From the NCBI GenBank assembly GCA_963585895.1, contig OY757916.1, positions 18,841,223 to 18,905,222 of the forward strand: DNA of 64,000 bases, given 5' to 3'. Source of the stretch: Sepioteuthis lessoniana. Lineage: Eukaryota; Mollusca; Cephalopoda; Myopsida; Loliginidae. Under the pieces are notes generated by a model. The model saw only the letters and a list, made by a program, of their open reading frames with translations, ran no database searches and was not told the origin of the DNA. How positions within the stretch are numbered: position 1 is the first letter of the stretch; each line of letters opens with the position of its first letter. The position numbers and the translations under genes are program-made. This document shows, piece by piece, positions 19,641 to 30,010 of this stretch.

Positions 19641-20176
19641 TGTAATATAATGACCGAGGGATTTCGTTTTATATATCTTGCCTTTGGGTTTAGTTAAGCT
19701 GAGAACCTTTCGGCTCAGCACATTGGTTAGTTGGGTGCAAACTTGAGCGCAGGTGTTAACGGACGCGCGAGGAGGATGTGTCGTTCACGGATGTCAAAAT
19801 AAAAATCCCAGAGAGAAAATTGTGACTTGGGAATGTGAATGCCGTCATGCACCGGAAGCACACGCGGAGGATTTGGGGGATTTCGAAGAAAGTCAGTTAG
19901 TTGAGTTCCTGGCTCGGAAGAAGACGATTGACTTTCGCAAGTTCGCCGAAGCCAGGTCAGTAGCCTTGTGGCAGGTGTCGCACGTGGTTTGGGGGAGATG
20001 GAAAAGTCAGTATAGAAAGATGGTATCTCTCTTTAACTCAAAGGTAATAAAAGGTTTCGTACCTGAACTAAAAAGTCGTTACGTGTTTTTCGTGTTTCGG
20101 GATTCCTATGTTCTATGCATATATGTTATGAACATTCTATGTACATTTCACAGATCCGTATCATGGGTATGGTACA
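19641..20176 (+). mobile_element. solo-LTR-like fossil, family 2, copy 1
   Basis: The segment begins TGTAATATAATG and ends ATGGTACA, giving the TGTAA...TTACA-type inverted ends of an LTR. A near match in the 4 bp on each side (CAAT/TAAT) fits a target duplication. A TTTATATATC box near the start and an AATAAAAGG signal near 20,046 suit a promoter and polyadenylation site. The same element recurs at 22,575-23,126 and 32,999-33,502. No internal retroelement region is present. The open frame across it is not a gene. Confidence 0.6.
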
Positions 20177-20269
20177 TAATTGTTGGATAGATAACAATGA
20201 ATTTGATACCATTGAGTTTCCGTGCTAAGATTTGTAAACGTATGGTTTACGTAAGGTAAGTTTTTAAGT

Positions 20270-20950
20270 GGCCCGGGAGAATACACTGACTGCATCTCTG
20301 CAGAGGGGTAAAACCCCCACCAACGAATTCCAGTCTAATGGTGAGGCTCTTATAATGTTGGAGATTTGTGGAATGCAGAGTACCCCTACATTGCCATTGC
20401 TCCCAGGTCCACTCAGGCCCGAAGTGGTAGCACCTGATAGGGTCCTATCCATGGGTTAAACTGAACTAAACTGCGTACTTTTGTTAAACTGAATTGCTTG
20501 AAATAGAACAGTTTATAAATATTTATATGACACAAGGTCAATTTTTAAGCGGAGTTTAACAGGTTTCGATTCAGAGTTTTCCTTCTTCTAGACTAGTTGC
20601 CTCACCAAGGCCGAAGAACCTAGTCTGCTTTACTATTTACCCATAGCTGGAGGGAGAATAATTGGATTCATACCTTTCCCAAGGGTATTAGTGCAATGTG
20701 AAATGCAATCAGTCTCGTCCAGGATTTGAACTCGTGTCACCGAGTACATTTCCTACGACGATAACCACGGGCACCTCGTTTCTCTCTTGGGGTTTCCTCA
20801 GCTCAACCATGTCCAAATCACCTTGGGTACAATTTTCTTTGCTGATTTAAGTATTTTGTAAAAGTAAAAAGAATAGAACAGTTTATATGTATAAAAATGT
20901 ATTTGGCAATAAATTACCTACAAAGGTTGATATGCCATAAAATAAAACCA
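20270..20950 (+). mobile_element. family D with chimeric insertion
   Basis: Head at 20,270-20,460, first tail unit to 20,517, then a foreign insert, then the end of the tail and the hairpin module TTTGGCAATAAATTACCTACAAAGGTTG. Confidence 0.8.
20518..20871 (-). mobile_element. chimeric insert: SINE-C joined to REL LINE piece
   Basis: A perfect 16-bp duplication AATAGAACAGTTTATA (20,502-20,517 and 20,872-20,887) shows one insertion event. In minus orientation the insert starts with about 90 bp of REL LINE (20,779-20,871, matching 22,025-22,113) and continues into a SINE-C from its head to GACCTTGTGTCATAT. A template switch of reverse transcriptase is the simplest explanation. Confidence 0.8.
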
Positions 20951-20984
20951 AACCAAGCTTATAGGATCCAAGTTCAATTCTAAT

Positions 20985-21562
20985 CAGAAGCTACTTTTTA
21001 TTCTGATTGTAACACTATGTAGGTGGTCCGCCAAGCAGACGATCCCTTTGTCAGTTTTGGCGCGAAACCAAACAAAGGCCTGAGCCCGCGATCTCGACGC
21101 GACCAGAAGTAGGGAGGGAAGGCCAGAGGAGTTAAACAGAGGAACCCACAGAAGGCTGTTGGCCAAAGGTGACGCGAGGGGCCAGTCGACACCGAACAGC
21201 AGAAGTGACCAGTCGGCATGAGTGAGTCCAGTACCAGTGAGGGAATACCGGTCAAGATGGGTTGGCATTCCTAGTAGCTTTGTAGAAATTTCGCTAGAAA
21301 TCCACGCTAGCGTTAGTCTACATATGCACAAGGGAATGAAATCTTGCATAACTCTCTTGCACTTTGTGTTAACCCAAGCATATTGTTCGTTTGTTTGTTT
21401 GTTCTTTTTCTCCCACTCCCTTGATTGTATTTCTTGTAGCTATGAAGAAATGTGCGATACCCCTATCGGAACCACTAGATGATCTCCGGCCGAGAAGTGA
21501 AATGGTTAAGAAGTTGACGTATTCGGGGAGCCGAGGGGGTATCTTCACATGATTTCTCACTG
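20985..21562. other. GC-rich unassigned segment
   Basis: The 21,020-21,240 part is CpG-containing and GC-rich (GTGACGCGAGGGGCC, CGGCATGAGTGAGTCC). It has no second copy in the window. Several open minus frames lack recognisable domains. Its composition resembles the solo-LTR-like fossils, but no paired ends are seen. Confidence 0.35.
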
Positions 21563-22113
21563 TTTACTTTTACAAAATAAGTTTTCGCTTTCTTTTATTT
21601 TCACCCTGTGGTCCTCTGGAATGACAAAATCCACTAGGTAACAAGTTCTTTTCTTCTTGTTAATAAATACTGGGTCTGGTCTTCTGGCTAGGATTGGCTG
21701 ATCCGTTTGTATCTCAGAGTCCCAGACACTTTTGGACGTCTCATTTTCTAGGATGGATTCTAGTTTGTGCATATACCATATGATCAGCATGATCAAGTTT
21801 TAATCTCTAGCTCAATTCCTAGTGGATCAACTTTCCCGCCCAGTCGTGTCAAGTCTTGTATGGCTTTTGTGCTGGTTTTCTACGTTCGTTTATAATGTGA
21901 TTAATGGTTCCATCTCTATCACCATTGAACCAACACTTGTTTTTCTTCAGAGTATCACCGATTTTTGTTTTGACATAATTGGTTCTTATGCATTATTTTG
22001 TTTTGCTATTAAAAACGATCTTGTTTCTCTCTTGGGGTTTCCTCAGCTCAACCATGTTCAAATCACCTTGGGTACAATTTTCTTTGCTGATTTAAGTATT
22101 TTGTAAAAGTAAA
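21563..22113 (-). mobile_element. REL LINE fragment with intact endonuclease signature
   Basis: The minus strand reads GDRDETINHII-like CCHC sequence, then ILENETSKSVWDSEIQTDQP, ARRPDPVFINKKKRTCYLVD and FVIPEDHRVKIKESE. RRPD followed by 14 residues and D matches the KPD-x12-14-D motif of R2/R4-type restriction-like endonucleases. The fragment is bounded by a perfect 17-bp inverted repeat TTTACTTTTACAAAATA (21,563-21,579 and 22,097-22,113). Confidence 0.85.
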
Positions 22114-22574
22114 AATAATTTGAGCAGCACACTGCTATACAAAAGATAACAACAAGATAAATAAGAATACTCAAAATGAAATAAAACTAAAAGATATAAT
22201 CTTAGAATTCAAATAATTTAAAACTGCGAGTATTTAAAGTATTAAAATATATAATGAATAAATAATGTCATTTTACTTTTTTTTCGTATTTTCACTTTCA
22301 TTTTCACTTTCACTTTTATTACCAATCGATTTTAAAGAAAGAATTTCCTTTACTGCCATCGTCTTAAGAAATAAAAGCTACTGTCATTGATGTTAATTGC
22401 TTCTATTTCGCAAGTTTCTTTCGGTTTAGCTTCCTTTAAATGCTGTAATTTCCTTGAGAACAAATAAGATATTTTTGTTAATTTTATTTATAATCGAGTG
22501 GTAGTATATGCTAGGGTGCCATGTATGGGTCGAATAGAACTCTTCAATCTTTTACAAGTGATCGTCAATATTAG
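22114..22574. other. unassigned AT-rich DNA with family D scrap
   Basis: Only the words CATGTATGGGTCGAATAGAACTC near 22,520-22,550 are recognisable, as a family D fragment. Confidence 0.45.
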
Positions 22575-23126
22575 TGTAATATAATGGCCGAGGGTTTCGT
22601 TTTATATATCTTGCCTTTCGGTTTAGTTAGGCCGAGAACCTTTCGCTTAGCGCATGGGTTTGTTAGGTGCAAACATGAGCGCAGGTGTTCACGCGTGTGC
22701 GGAGCGTAGGTGTCATTCAGAGATGTCACAATAGAAACCCCAGATAGAAAATATGACCGCAGGATGTGAATGACGTTACGCACCGGAAGCGTGCGCGGAG
22801 GATTTGGGGGATTTTTTTTAAAAAGTCAGAGAGTGGAGTTTTAGCATCCGAAGAAAACAGTTGACTTTCGGAGCTCGCCAAAGCTTTGCAGCGGGTGCCG
22901 CACGTGATGGGGGATGGGGGAAGATGGAAAAGCCAGCATAGAAACATTGTATCTCTCTCCTTATGTCGAAAAACCTTTTAACTCAAAGGTAATAAAGAGT
23001 TTCGTACCTGAACTAAGAAGTCGTAAGTGTTTTTTTTTTGTGTGTTTCAGGATTCCTATGTTATCTATATGTGCGTTATGAACATTCTATGTACATTTTA
23101 CATATCCGTATCATGGGTATGTTACA
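22575..23126 (+). mobile_element. solo-LTR-like fossil, family 2, copy 2
   Basis: Starts TGTAATATAATGGCC and ends GTATGTTACA, flanked by a perfect 4-bp duplication TTAG (22,571-22,574 and 23,127-23,130). The length is 552 bp. The 4-bp duplication suits Ty3/Gypsy-type integration. Divergence from copy 1 is moderate, so the family is not recent. Confidence 0.65.
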
Positions 23127-23239
23127 TTAGAATTAGATAGCAGAATTTGAATCTATTTAACTATGCGCTAATAAATGAGTTTTAACTCATTTATAAATAA
23201 AGTTGCCTTCAAACTATTCACTTAAAATCATATATTTGC

Positions 23240-23310
23240 ATTAACAGAATTTGGTATTAAATAACCATCAAGGGTTGATAAGCCATTAAATCAAATAACC
23301 TAATCTAACC
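23240..23310 (+). repeat. hairpin-tail module
   Basis: GGTATTAAATAACCATCAAGGGTTGATAAGCC with an AAATCAAATAACC tail; a headless copy of the shared tail. Confidence 0.7.
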
Positions 23311-23725
23311 TAACCTCACTTTTCCTACTTATTGTTATTCAGGTTTTTCTCACCAGTGTTAAATGTTAGTCTTTCACAGGAGTCTAAATGTTAACAAGTC
23401 TCTTCAGGTCTCCAGGACTCTTCCAAGTAATCTAGCTGATCTTAACAATGCTGCAGTCGAGATGCTCACGATTCTCCCTCTCATTTCCATTTTTATCAGT
23501 CATTTTCAAAGTCTTTCAGAACCATTCCAAGTGCACCAACTAAAAGTGGTATCACTGTCATCTTCACGTTTTACCGTTCTTTTTTTAGTTCTCGATTAGT
23601 ATTTATCGTTTCTCTTTCCTTTATTTTCACTCTGTGACCCTCAGGAACTGCAAAATCCACTAAATGTCAAGTTCTTTTTTTCTTGTTAACTAACGATAGG
23701 TTTGACCTTCGCTCTAGGGTTAGGT

Positions 23726-23977
23726 TTGGTTTGGTTTGGTTTGGTTTGGTTTGGTTTGGTTTGGTTTCTTTGTTTAATGGCATATCAACCTTTGTAGGTT
23801 ATTTAATGCCAAAGCCATTCTCCAAGAAGAACTGTGGTACTATTTAACCCATAGCTGGGAGGATAAGGGGGTCCATACCTTTCCGAAAGTGAACGTTTTA
23901 GCGCGACAGGAGTACGAACTCGCTGACTACGATTCCGCAGTCCATCGCTTTAACCATTACACCACGAGGACACCCCC
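23726..23977 (-). mobile_element. SINE-B inserted in REL LINE
   Basis: Flanked by a 14-bp duplication CTCTAGGGTTAGGT / CTCTAGGATTAGGT. Seven or more TTTGG units form its tail, and all SINE-B landmarks are present. Confidence 0.92.
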
Positions 23978-24140
23978 CTCTAGGATTAGGTGATTTGTTT
24001 GTACTTCAAAATCCCAGAGAATTTAGTACGTCTCATCTTTCAAAAACGGGTTCTGATTTGTGCATATACCATTAGGTAGCATGGTTGAATGTCAGTCATT
24101 TGCCCAAATTCCTATTAGATCATCCTTCTCACCCAGTCGT

Positions 24141-24780
24141 TTGGTTTGGTTTGTTGGGTTTCATGGCATATCAACCTTTGTAGGTTATTTAACGCCAAAT
24201 CCATTTTTATGTAAATAATCAGATCTATTTCAAACAATTCAGTTTAGCATGAGTACGCAGTTTAATAGTCAAAAACATTTCTATTTCAAACTATTCAAGC
24301 AGTTATATATAATAATTCAGTTTAGCATGAATACAGATTTTGTTTACACAGTAACATGTTAAAACAGTTCTATGTTAAACAATTCAATTTCATGTAAATG
24401 CAGTTCCAATGTCAAAAAACAGTTCCATTTCAAATAATTCAGTTTAGCATAAGCACGCAGTTTAAATGTAAGTACGGTTTGTCAAAACATTTCTATTTCA
24501 AGCTATTCGGTTTAATCAAACAATTCAGTTTAGCATAAGTATGCCGTTAGTTCTACTTAACCTATAGATAGGGCTCTATCAGATGCTACCTCGCCGGGCC
24601 ATAGTGGACCTGGGAGCAATGGCAATGAAGAAGTGCTCCGTATTCCCCAAGGCCCCAGTATTACTGAGACCTCACCATCAGACTGTTTAGTGTCATGTAC
24701 AGGATACTCATTGGTGGGGGGGTCTTACCCCTCTGCAGAGAAGCAGTCGGTGTATTCTACAACCCCAGCCGACTGGGCAT
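24141..24780 (-). mobile_element. family D, full length, in REL LINE
   Basis: A perfect 12-bp duplication TCACCCAGTCGT (24,129-24,140 and 24,781-24,792) fixes both ends. In minus orientation the element starts GCCCAGTCGGCTGGGG, runs through the structured head, five or six array units and the hairpin module, and ends in (AAACC)n. This copy defines the family: a retroposed element of about 640 bp. Confidence 0.92.
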
Positions 24781-25218
24781 TCACCCAGTCGTGTCTAGTC
24801 TTGTTCCTTTTATCCTAGTCTACAGCATTCGCTTATTATATGATTGACCGTTTTATCTCTTTCTCCACATAATATACACTATTGGGTATTATCAATTTTC
24901 GCTTTCATATAATTGGTTCTAATGGCATAGTTTTTGGCTGCTATTAAAAGATATTCATTTTCTTTCTTGGGGTTTCCCTTTCTTAGGCAAGTCCAGATCT
25001 TCTCGTACGCAGTTTTGCCAAATAGTTGCTTAAAAATACCCTCACAGTTATTTGTCTTCCCTTTTCTGTTTTCAATATTTTTTGTTTTTCTGTATGCTCT
25101 TATCTTGTCATTGCTTTTATTGGCTGCTGTAATTTGTATTTTTAGTGTATTTCTCTGATCCTTGAATTGATGCAACTACGCAATGCCCAGTTCTGATGAA
25201 TCCTCTTCTTCGTTCCGG

Positions 25219-25985
25219 TCCTGTCGGTTGGAACTGTACAATACACCGACTGCACCTCCGCAGAGAGATAAAACCACCCACACGACGAGTGCTCTGGATA
25301 TGACACTAAACAATCTGATGGTGAGGTGCCAGTGATGCTGGGTCTTTGGAGAATGCGGACCACCCCTTCTTTGCCATCGCTCCCAGGTTCACTCAGACCC
25401 GTTGTGGTAGCATCTGATAGGGCCCCTGTCTATGTGTCAAATAGAACTAAACTGGGTACTTATGCTAAGCTGAATTGTTTGAATCAGAACTGTTTGGCTA
25501 AACTGAATAGCTTGAAATAGAAATGTTTTTGACAATTTAACTGTGTACTTACATTTAAACTGTGTACTTAAGCTAAACTGAATTGTTTAATATAGAACTG
25601 TTTTTGGTATTGAAACTTTGTGTAAGCCAAATCTATACTTATATTTAACTGCATTGTCTGAATTAGAACTGTTTGACAAAATTGAATAGCTTGAAATAGA
25701 AATATTTGACAATTAAACTGTATACTTACGCTAAACTGAATTGTATGAAATAGAACTGTTTTGACTGTTAAATGGGTGTAAACAAAATCTATTCTTATTC
25801 TAAAATGAATTGTTCGAATTAGAACTGTATGACTAAACTGAATACCTTGGAATAGAAACGTTTTTTACAATTAAACTGTGTACTCATGCTAAACTGAATT
25901 GTTTGAAATAGAACCGATTATTTGTATAAAAACTTATTTGGCATTAAATAACCTACAAAGGTTGATATGCCATATAACCCAAACC
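25219..25985 (+). mobile_element. family D, long tail array
   Basis: The head is followed by nine or so GCTAAACTGAATTGTTTGAA-type units, the longest array in the window, then the hairpin module and CCCAAACCATAAACC. Confidence 0.88.
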
Positions 25986-26034
25986 ATAAACCAATCTTCT
26001 TCCTTCTTTTCTTGAAACTTATGATTTGTCTATG

Positions 26035-26097
26035 GAAATTTACTAAGCTTTTTGCTTAGATGTGGCACAAGGCCATATGAAAGGGGCACGCAATGAG
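26035..26097 (-). mobile_element. SINE-E 3' fragment with 18-bp duplication
   Basis: ACTTATGATTTGTCTATG is perfectly duplicated at 26,017-26,034 and 26,098-26,115. The insert is only the 3' part of SINE-E (GGCCTTGTGCCACATC, then an AGC-T5-GCT hairpin end), a 5'-truncated insertion. Confidence 0.85.
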
Positions 26098-26371
26098 ACT
26101 TATGATTTGTCTATGCTATCTCTCGGGTGTGAGTCTTTGTGTATAGTCACTTATTTTCTTGTCTTTTTGTCAATTTGTCTAAGTTCCTCTTAGGTCCATT
26201 TTAAGAATGGTTCTAATTATCTTACAATGTGAACAGCCCAAATTTTTATTCTTTTGATAAGATTTCTACTGCAGAGCTTTGTTTCAAAAAGTTTTCTGGT
26301 TATTCTGAGATACTCTTTTCTTATTTATTCTTTCATCTCGGTTCTTTATGGAGTTTACCTCCAATATTGCC

Positions 26372-26455
26372 AATTGAATGTATATACATAAAGACAGAAT
26401 TTGGCGTTGAATAACCTACAAAGGTTGATACGCCATAAAACCCAACCAATCAATA
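26372..26455 (+). mobile_element. 5'-truncated hairpin-tail insertion
   Basis: TTTGGCGTTGAATAACCTAC and GGTTGATACGCC with an AAACCCAACC tail, flanked by CAATATTGC on both sides. It shows that the tail module alone can be copied in, as expected for 5' truncation. Confidence 0.8.
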
Positions 26456-26826
26456 TTGCTAAGTACTTGTAATTTTCCTTTTCTTCGAGCATTCTGATTC
26501 TTTTCTGATTTAGCAGTTTTATTCCTTCCATTATTTCTCTTTTACCACTTTTCATTATCAGTATGTCACATTTTTCATGTCAATTCCATTCCTATATCCT
26601 GAATGTATATACTCAGGTCTTCGAGTTCTCTTTGATTTTTAAGGAATATCTTGATATCATTCCTATACATAAACTGGTTAATCTTTTCCTGTGATTTTAT
26701 AAATTCGTTGCCCTTGTTGCTAATTTCAATTCCCAGTTTTCTATGGCTTTCTAGATGAACTTTATGACATTGACAGATATTTGGTACATTTTAGACATTC
26801 TATTATTCAAGTTATTTGGGCCATGT

Positions 26827-27085
26827 TATAGACCTTTTTTGGCCTAATGCGTAGAATGTTCGCCAGTGGTCCGTGAGACCAGGGTTCAGACCCAGGTCAA
26901 GTCATACCAAAGACTCAAAAATAGTACTTTATGTCTCCTTGCTTAATACTTTGCATTATAAGGAATGGATCAAGGATAAAGTGGAGCAATCCAGGGAATG
27001 GAGTTGCTCCCTCCCCTACACCTCGGTGTAGTAGCTATTGAAAAGGGAGCCTTCGGGTTACCATTGACAAGGTTGCCAACCTTAT
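26827..27085 (+). mobile_element. SINE-A
   Basis: A box TGGCCTAATGCG, B box GGTTCAGACCCAG, complete body; inserted between two REL LINE segments. Confidence 0.85.
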
Positions 27086-27105
27086 TATTTGTAGTAGTAG
27101 TAGTA

Positions 27106-27456
27106 TTTACTCCTTATGTTTTTATACATCAGCGTTAGCTGATGATCATTCACTGACAGTGACAGCACGTCTCTTCAAGTCTCCAGGACTCTTCTCAGTA
27201 TTCTGGCCGATCTGAATAATGCAGTAGTTTTGATGGTCACCACTGATCCTCTTATTTTCAAGTCCTCAGGTTCTTTTTCCTAATCCTTTGGTGACTGTAC
27301 CAAGAGCACCAATTACAATCGGTATAAACCTCACTTTCATGTTCTACAGTTGTTTCAATTCCTTAGCAAGTTCCAGGTACTAATCCTTCTTTTCACTTTC
27401 TTTTAATTTTATTCCATGGCCAGCCGGGACAGCAAAGTTCACAATTTTGCAAGTTT

Positions 27457-27487
<31 letters not shown>

Positions 27488-27720
27488 GAGGTCTAGTCGT
27501 CTAGATGAGATTAGGTGATCCGTTTGTATGTCAAAATCCCAGAGGAGTTTGTGTGTTTCATCCTCTAGGATATATGTTCGGTTGTGCAAATACCATTTGT
27601 TCATATGGTCAAATCTAAATTTCTTGCACAATTCTCAGTGGATCACTTCAGTCGTGTCTACTCCTATACTCTTTCTGTGATAATTTGCAGTATTCGCTGA
27701 TTAAGTGATTGATTGCTTCG
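27106..27720 (-). mobile_element. REL LINE copy a of tandem cluster
   Basis: The minus frame reads MCKKFRFDHMNKWYLHN, ILEDETHKLLWDFDIQTD, SSRRLDLKK and KIVNFAVPAGHGIKLKE. The catalytic PD has become LD. A long poly-T (27,460-27,487) has expanded inside the Lys-rich linker. The 5' truncation lies at the (ATT)n tract at 27,720. Confidence 0.85.
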
Positions 27721-27740
27721 TTATTATTATTATTATTTTA

Positions 27741-27968
27741 CATTTTGTGAGTTTTTCACGCCAGGATTAGCTGGGGGGCTTTTATTGGAGTCTAAGTGAC
27801 TGCAATTCTCCTCGAGTCTCTAGGACTCTTCTCCGTATTCTAGCTGATCTTAGTAATGCTGTAGTCTGGATGGTCTCTACTTGTCCTCTGATTTATAACT
27901 CTTCTTTGGAGATTGTTCCAAGTGCACCGAATACAATTAGTATCACCGTTACCTTCATGTTCCATAGT
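27741..27968 (-). mobile_element. REL LINE copy b of tandem cluster
   Basis: Only the last 230 bp of the element (C-terminus and 3' end). It lies between (ATT)n tracts at 27,720-27,739 and 27,969-27,981. Confidence 0.85.
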
Positions 27969-27981
27969 TTATTATTATTAT

Positions 27982-28649
27982 TTACTCATTAGAGTTTTTC
28001 ACACCAGCGTTAGCTGATGGTCTTTCATTGAAGTTTGAGTGACAGCAAGTCTCCTCAAGTCTCCAGGACTCTTCTCAGTATTCTGGCCGTTCTCAATAAT
28101 GTAGTAGTTTGGATGGTCTCCACTCATCTGCCAACGTCCAAGTCCTCCAGTCCCTTTAGTAATCCTTTAGTTACTGTTCCAAACGCACCAATTACAATTG
28201 GTATAATTGTAACCTGCATGTCCCATAGTTTTCCAATTCCCTAGCAAGGTCGAGGTACTTATTCTTCTTTCACATTTTTTCAGTTTTATTCTGTGGTCAG
28301 CCGGGACAGCAAAGTCGACAATTTTGCCAGTTCTCTTTTTTTTCTTTTTTTTTTTTGTTGATTATTATTAGGTTTGGTCTTCTGACCGAGATTAGGTGAT
28401 CCGTGTGTATGTCAGAGTCTCAGAGGAGTTTATGTGTGTTATTTTCTAGGATAGGTACTGGGTTGTGCATATACCATTTGTATGTATGGTCAAATTTAAA
28501 TTTCTTACACCTCTCCCAGTGGATCACCTTGCCGACCCAGTCATGTCTAGTTTTATATTCCTTCTGCGCTAATTTGCTGCATTCGCTTATAATGTGATTG
28601 ATGGTTTCATCTCTGTCACCGCATAACCTACATTCGCTATTTTGTTGCG
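27982..28649 (-). mobile_element. REL LINE copy c of tandem cluster
   Basis: The minus strand keeps the knuckle CRLCGDRDETINHIISEC (C-x2-C-x8-H-x4-C), then KLAQKEYK, HDWVGKVIHWE, FKFDHTYKWYMHN, and the endonuclease with RRPN in place of RRPD. The 5' end lies at the (ATT)n tract 28,650-28,666. Confidence 0.88.
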
Positions 28650-28666
28650 TATTATTATTATTATTT

Positions 28667-29246
28667 TTACTCCTTTAGAGTTTTTCCCATTAGTGTTAGC
28701 TGATGGTTTTTCACTGGAGTTTGAGTGACTGCAAGTCTCCTCAAGTCTCCAGGAAACGTCTCAGGATTCTGGCAGTTCTCAGCAATGCTGTCGTTTGGAT
28801 GGTCACGACCCTCCGCCAACTTCCATGTCCTCCAGGCCTTTTAATAATCCTTTAGTTATTGTGCCTAACGCATCAATCACAATTGGCACAATCGTTACTT
28901 TCATGTTCCACAGTTTTTTCCATTCTCTTTCAAGGTCGAGGTACTTATCCTTCCTTTCACTTTCCTTCAGATTTATTCTGTTGTCCGCTGGGACAGCAAA
29001 GTCTACAATTTTGCAGATTCTCTTTTTTTCTCTTGATTGTTATGAGGTCTGGTCTTCTGGCCAGGATTAGGTGATCCGTTTGTATGTTAAAGTCCCATAG
29101 GAGTTTATACGAGTCCTTTTCTAGGACAAGTGCTGGGTTGTGCATATACCATTTGTTTGTGTGGTCGAATTGAAATTTCCTGCACATTTCCCAGTGGATC
29201 ATCTTGCCGACCCAGTCGTGTCTCACCTTATACTCCTTCTGTGCTA
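28667..29246 (-). mobile_element. REL LINE copy d of tandem cluster
   Basis: The minus frame reads IIAQKEYKVRHDWVGKMIHW, CRKFQFDHTNKWYMHNPA, LEKDSYKLLWDFNIQTDHL and ARRPDLITIK, with a frameshift in the Lys-rich linker. It ends at right in an (ATT)n tract (29,246-29,275). The catalytic RRPD is kept. Confidence 0.88.
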
Positions 29247-29275
29247 TTATCATTATTATTATTATTATTATTATT

Positions 29276-29750
29276 TCTTTCGAGTTTTTTTTTTTTGCAC
29301 CTGCTTTAAGTTGTGTTTATTCACGCGAGTTAAAATGACAGTATGTTTTCCAAGACCTTCGGTGTCTAGGACAGTTTTAACCGTTTCTTTCGAATCTCTA
29401 TTAACCCAGCCCTTCTAGATTTTCAGGGATTATTACGAATGATCAAACTACAATTGATGCCATTATCAACTTTAACTGCCATAACTCAAAAACGAAGGCT
29501 TCTCTGCCGAGATCCACATTCCGTTTTCCTTTATGTAAGTCTGGGTTCTGATGGAGCAGTGATGTTAACTAATTGGCATATTATTTTCTTTTTATTACCT
29601 AAAACAAGACCTACCTTTCTGTCTAGATTGAGTTATCTCATCATATCTAAAAGATCCATGGAATCTTATGCGTCTCATTTTTGAGACAGTTTCTGGTTTA
29701 TCCATGAACCATTATTATACGATAGTAACCTTTTATTCCATTACCGTTGG
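29276..29750 (-). mobile_element. divergent REL LINE relative, copy e
   Basis: The minus strand reads WFMDKPETVSKMRRIRFHGS and GLGKHTVILTRVNKHNLKQ, weakly like the WYMHNPETVLE...LLWDF and C-terminal parts of copies a-d. It starts beside the (ATT)n that ends copy d. The assignment is tentative. Confidence 0.45.
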
Positions 29751-29754
29751 TTAA

Positions 29755-30010
29755 CAAATAAAAGTAAGTCAAGTTGGTGACCGTAGTCGAGGGCTACCCG
29801 AAAGCTTCCTTTTCAATAGCTACTACACCAATGTGTAGGGGAGGGTACCATTTCTTTCCTTGGATTGCTCCACTTTGAAACGTACTTTATAATTCTGAGT
29901 GTCAAGCAAGGAGGTATCAAGTACCACTTTTTGAGTTTTTGGTATGACTCGACCTAAGATTGAACCCCGCTCTCCCGGGTCATTGGCAAACACTCTATCC
30001 CTAAACCATT
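29755..30010 (-). mobile_element. SINE-A
   Basis: Full-length minus copy with tail at left (AAGTAAGTCAAGTTGG) and B box GGTTCAATCTTAGG-like at right. Confidence 0.82.

Larger units (their letters stand above)
23340..25218 (-). mobile_element. REL LINE, long fragment with two SINE insertions
   Basis: Once the two insertions are subtracted, the minus strand covers from a linker (FKQLFGKTAYEKIWTC, LRKGNPKKENEYLLIAAKN) through a CCHC knuckle (the CGERDKTVNHIISEC region) to the endonuclease, the C-terminus and the 3' hairpin GTTAGC-type end. Frameshifts are common. SINE-B sits at 23,726-23,977 and family D at 24,141-24,780. Another family D adjoins at the right. Confidence 0.85.
25986..26826 (-). 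mobile_element. REL LINE, reverse-transcriptase part
   Basis: The minus frame contains LIMKSGKREIMEGIKL followed by ENYKYLAIL, which matches the palm/thumb boundary block of this LINE type (KYLGILE). Upstream there is a degraded segment readable as a weakly conserved AIENWELKL-like finger region. Internal stops make it non-functional. Two SINE-derived pieces are inserted: SINE-E at 26,035 and a hairpin tail at 26,375. Confidence 0.75.

Noticed and set aside
19753-20190. 145-codon open frame with a Cys/His-rich start
   Set aside because: It lies wholly inside a solo-LTR-like repeat; the homologous copies at 22.6 and 33 kb do not keep it.
21006-21574. A further solo LTR starting TGTAACAC and ending TTTTACA
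   Set aside because: No flanking duplication and no second copy; the match of ends is too weak.
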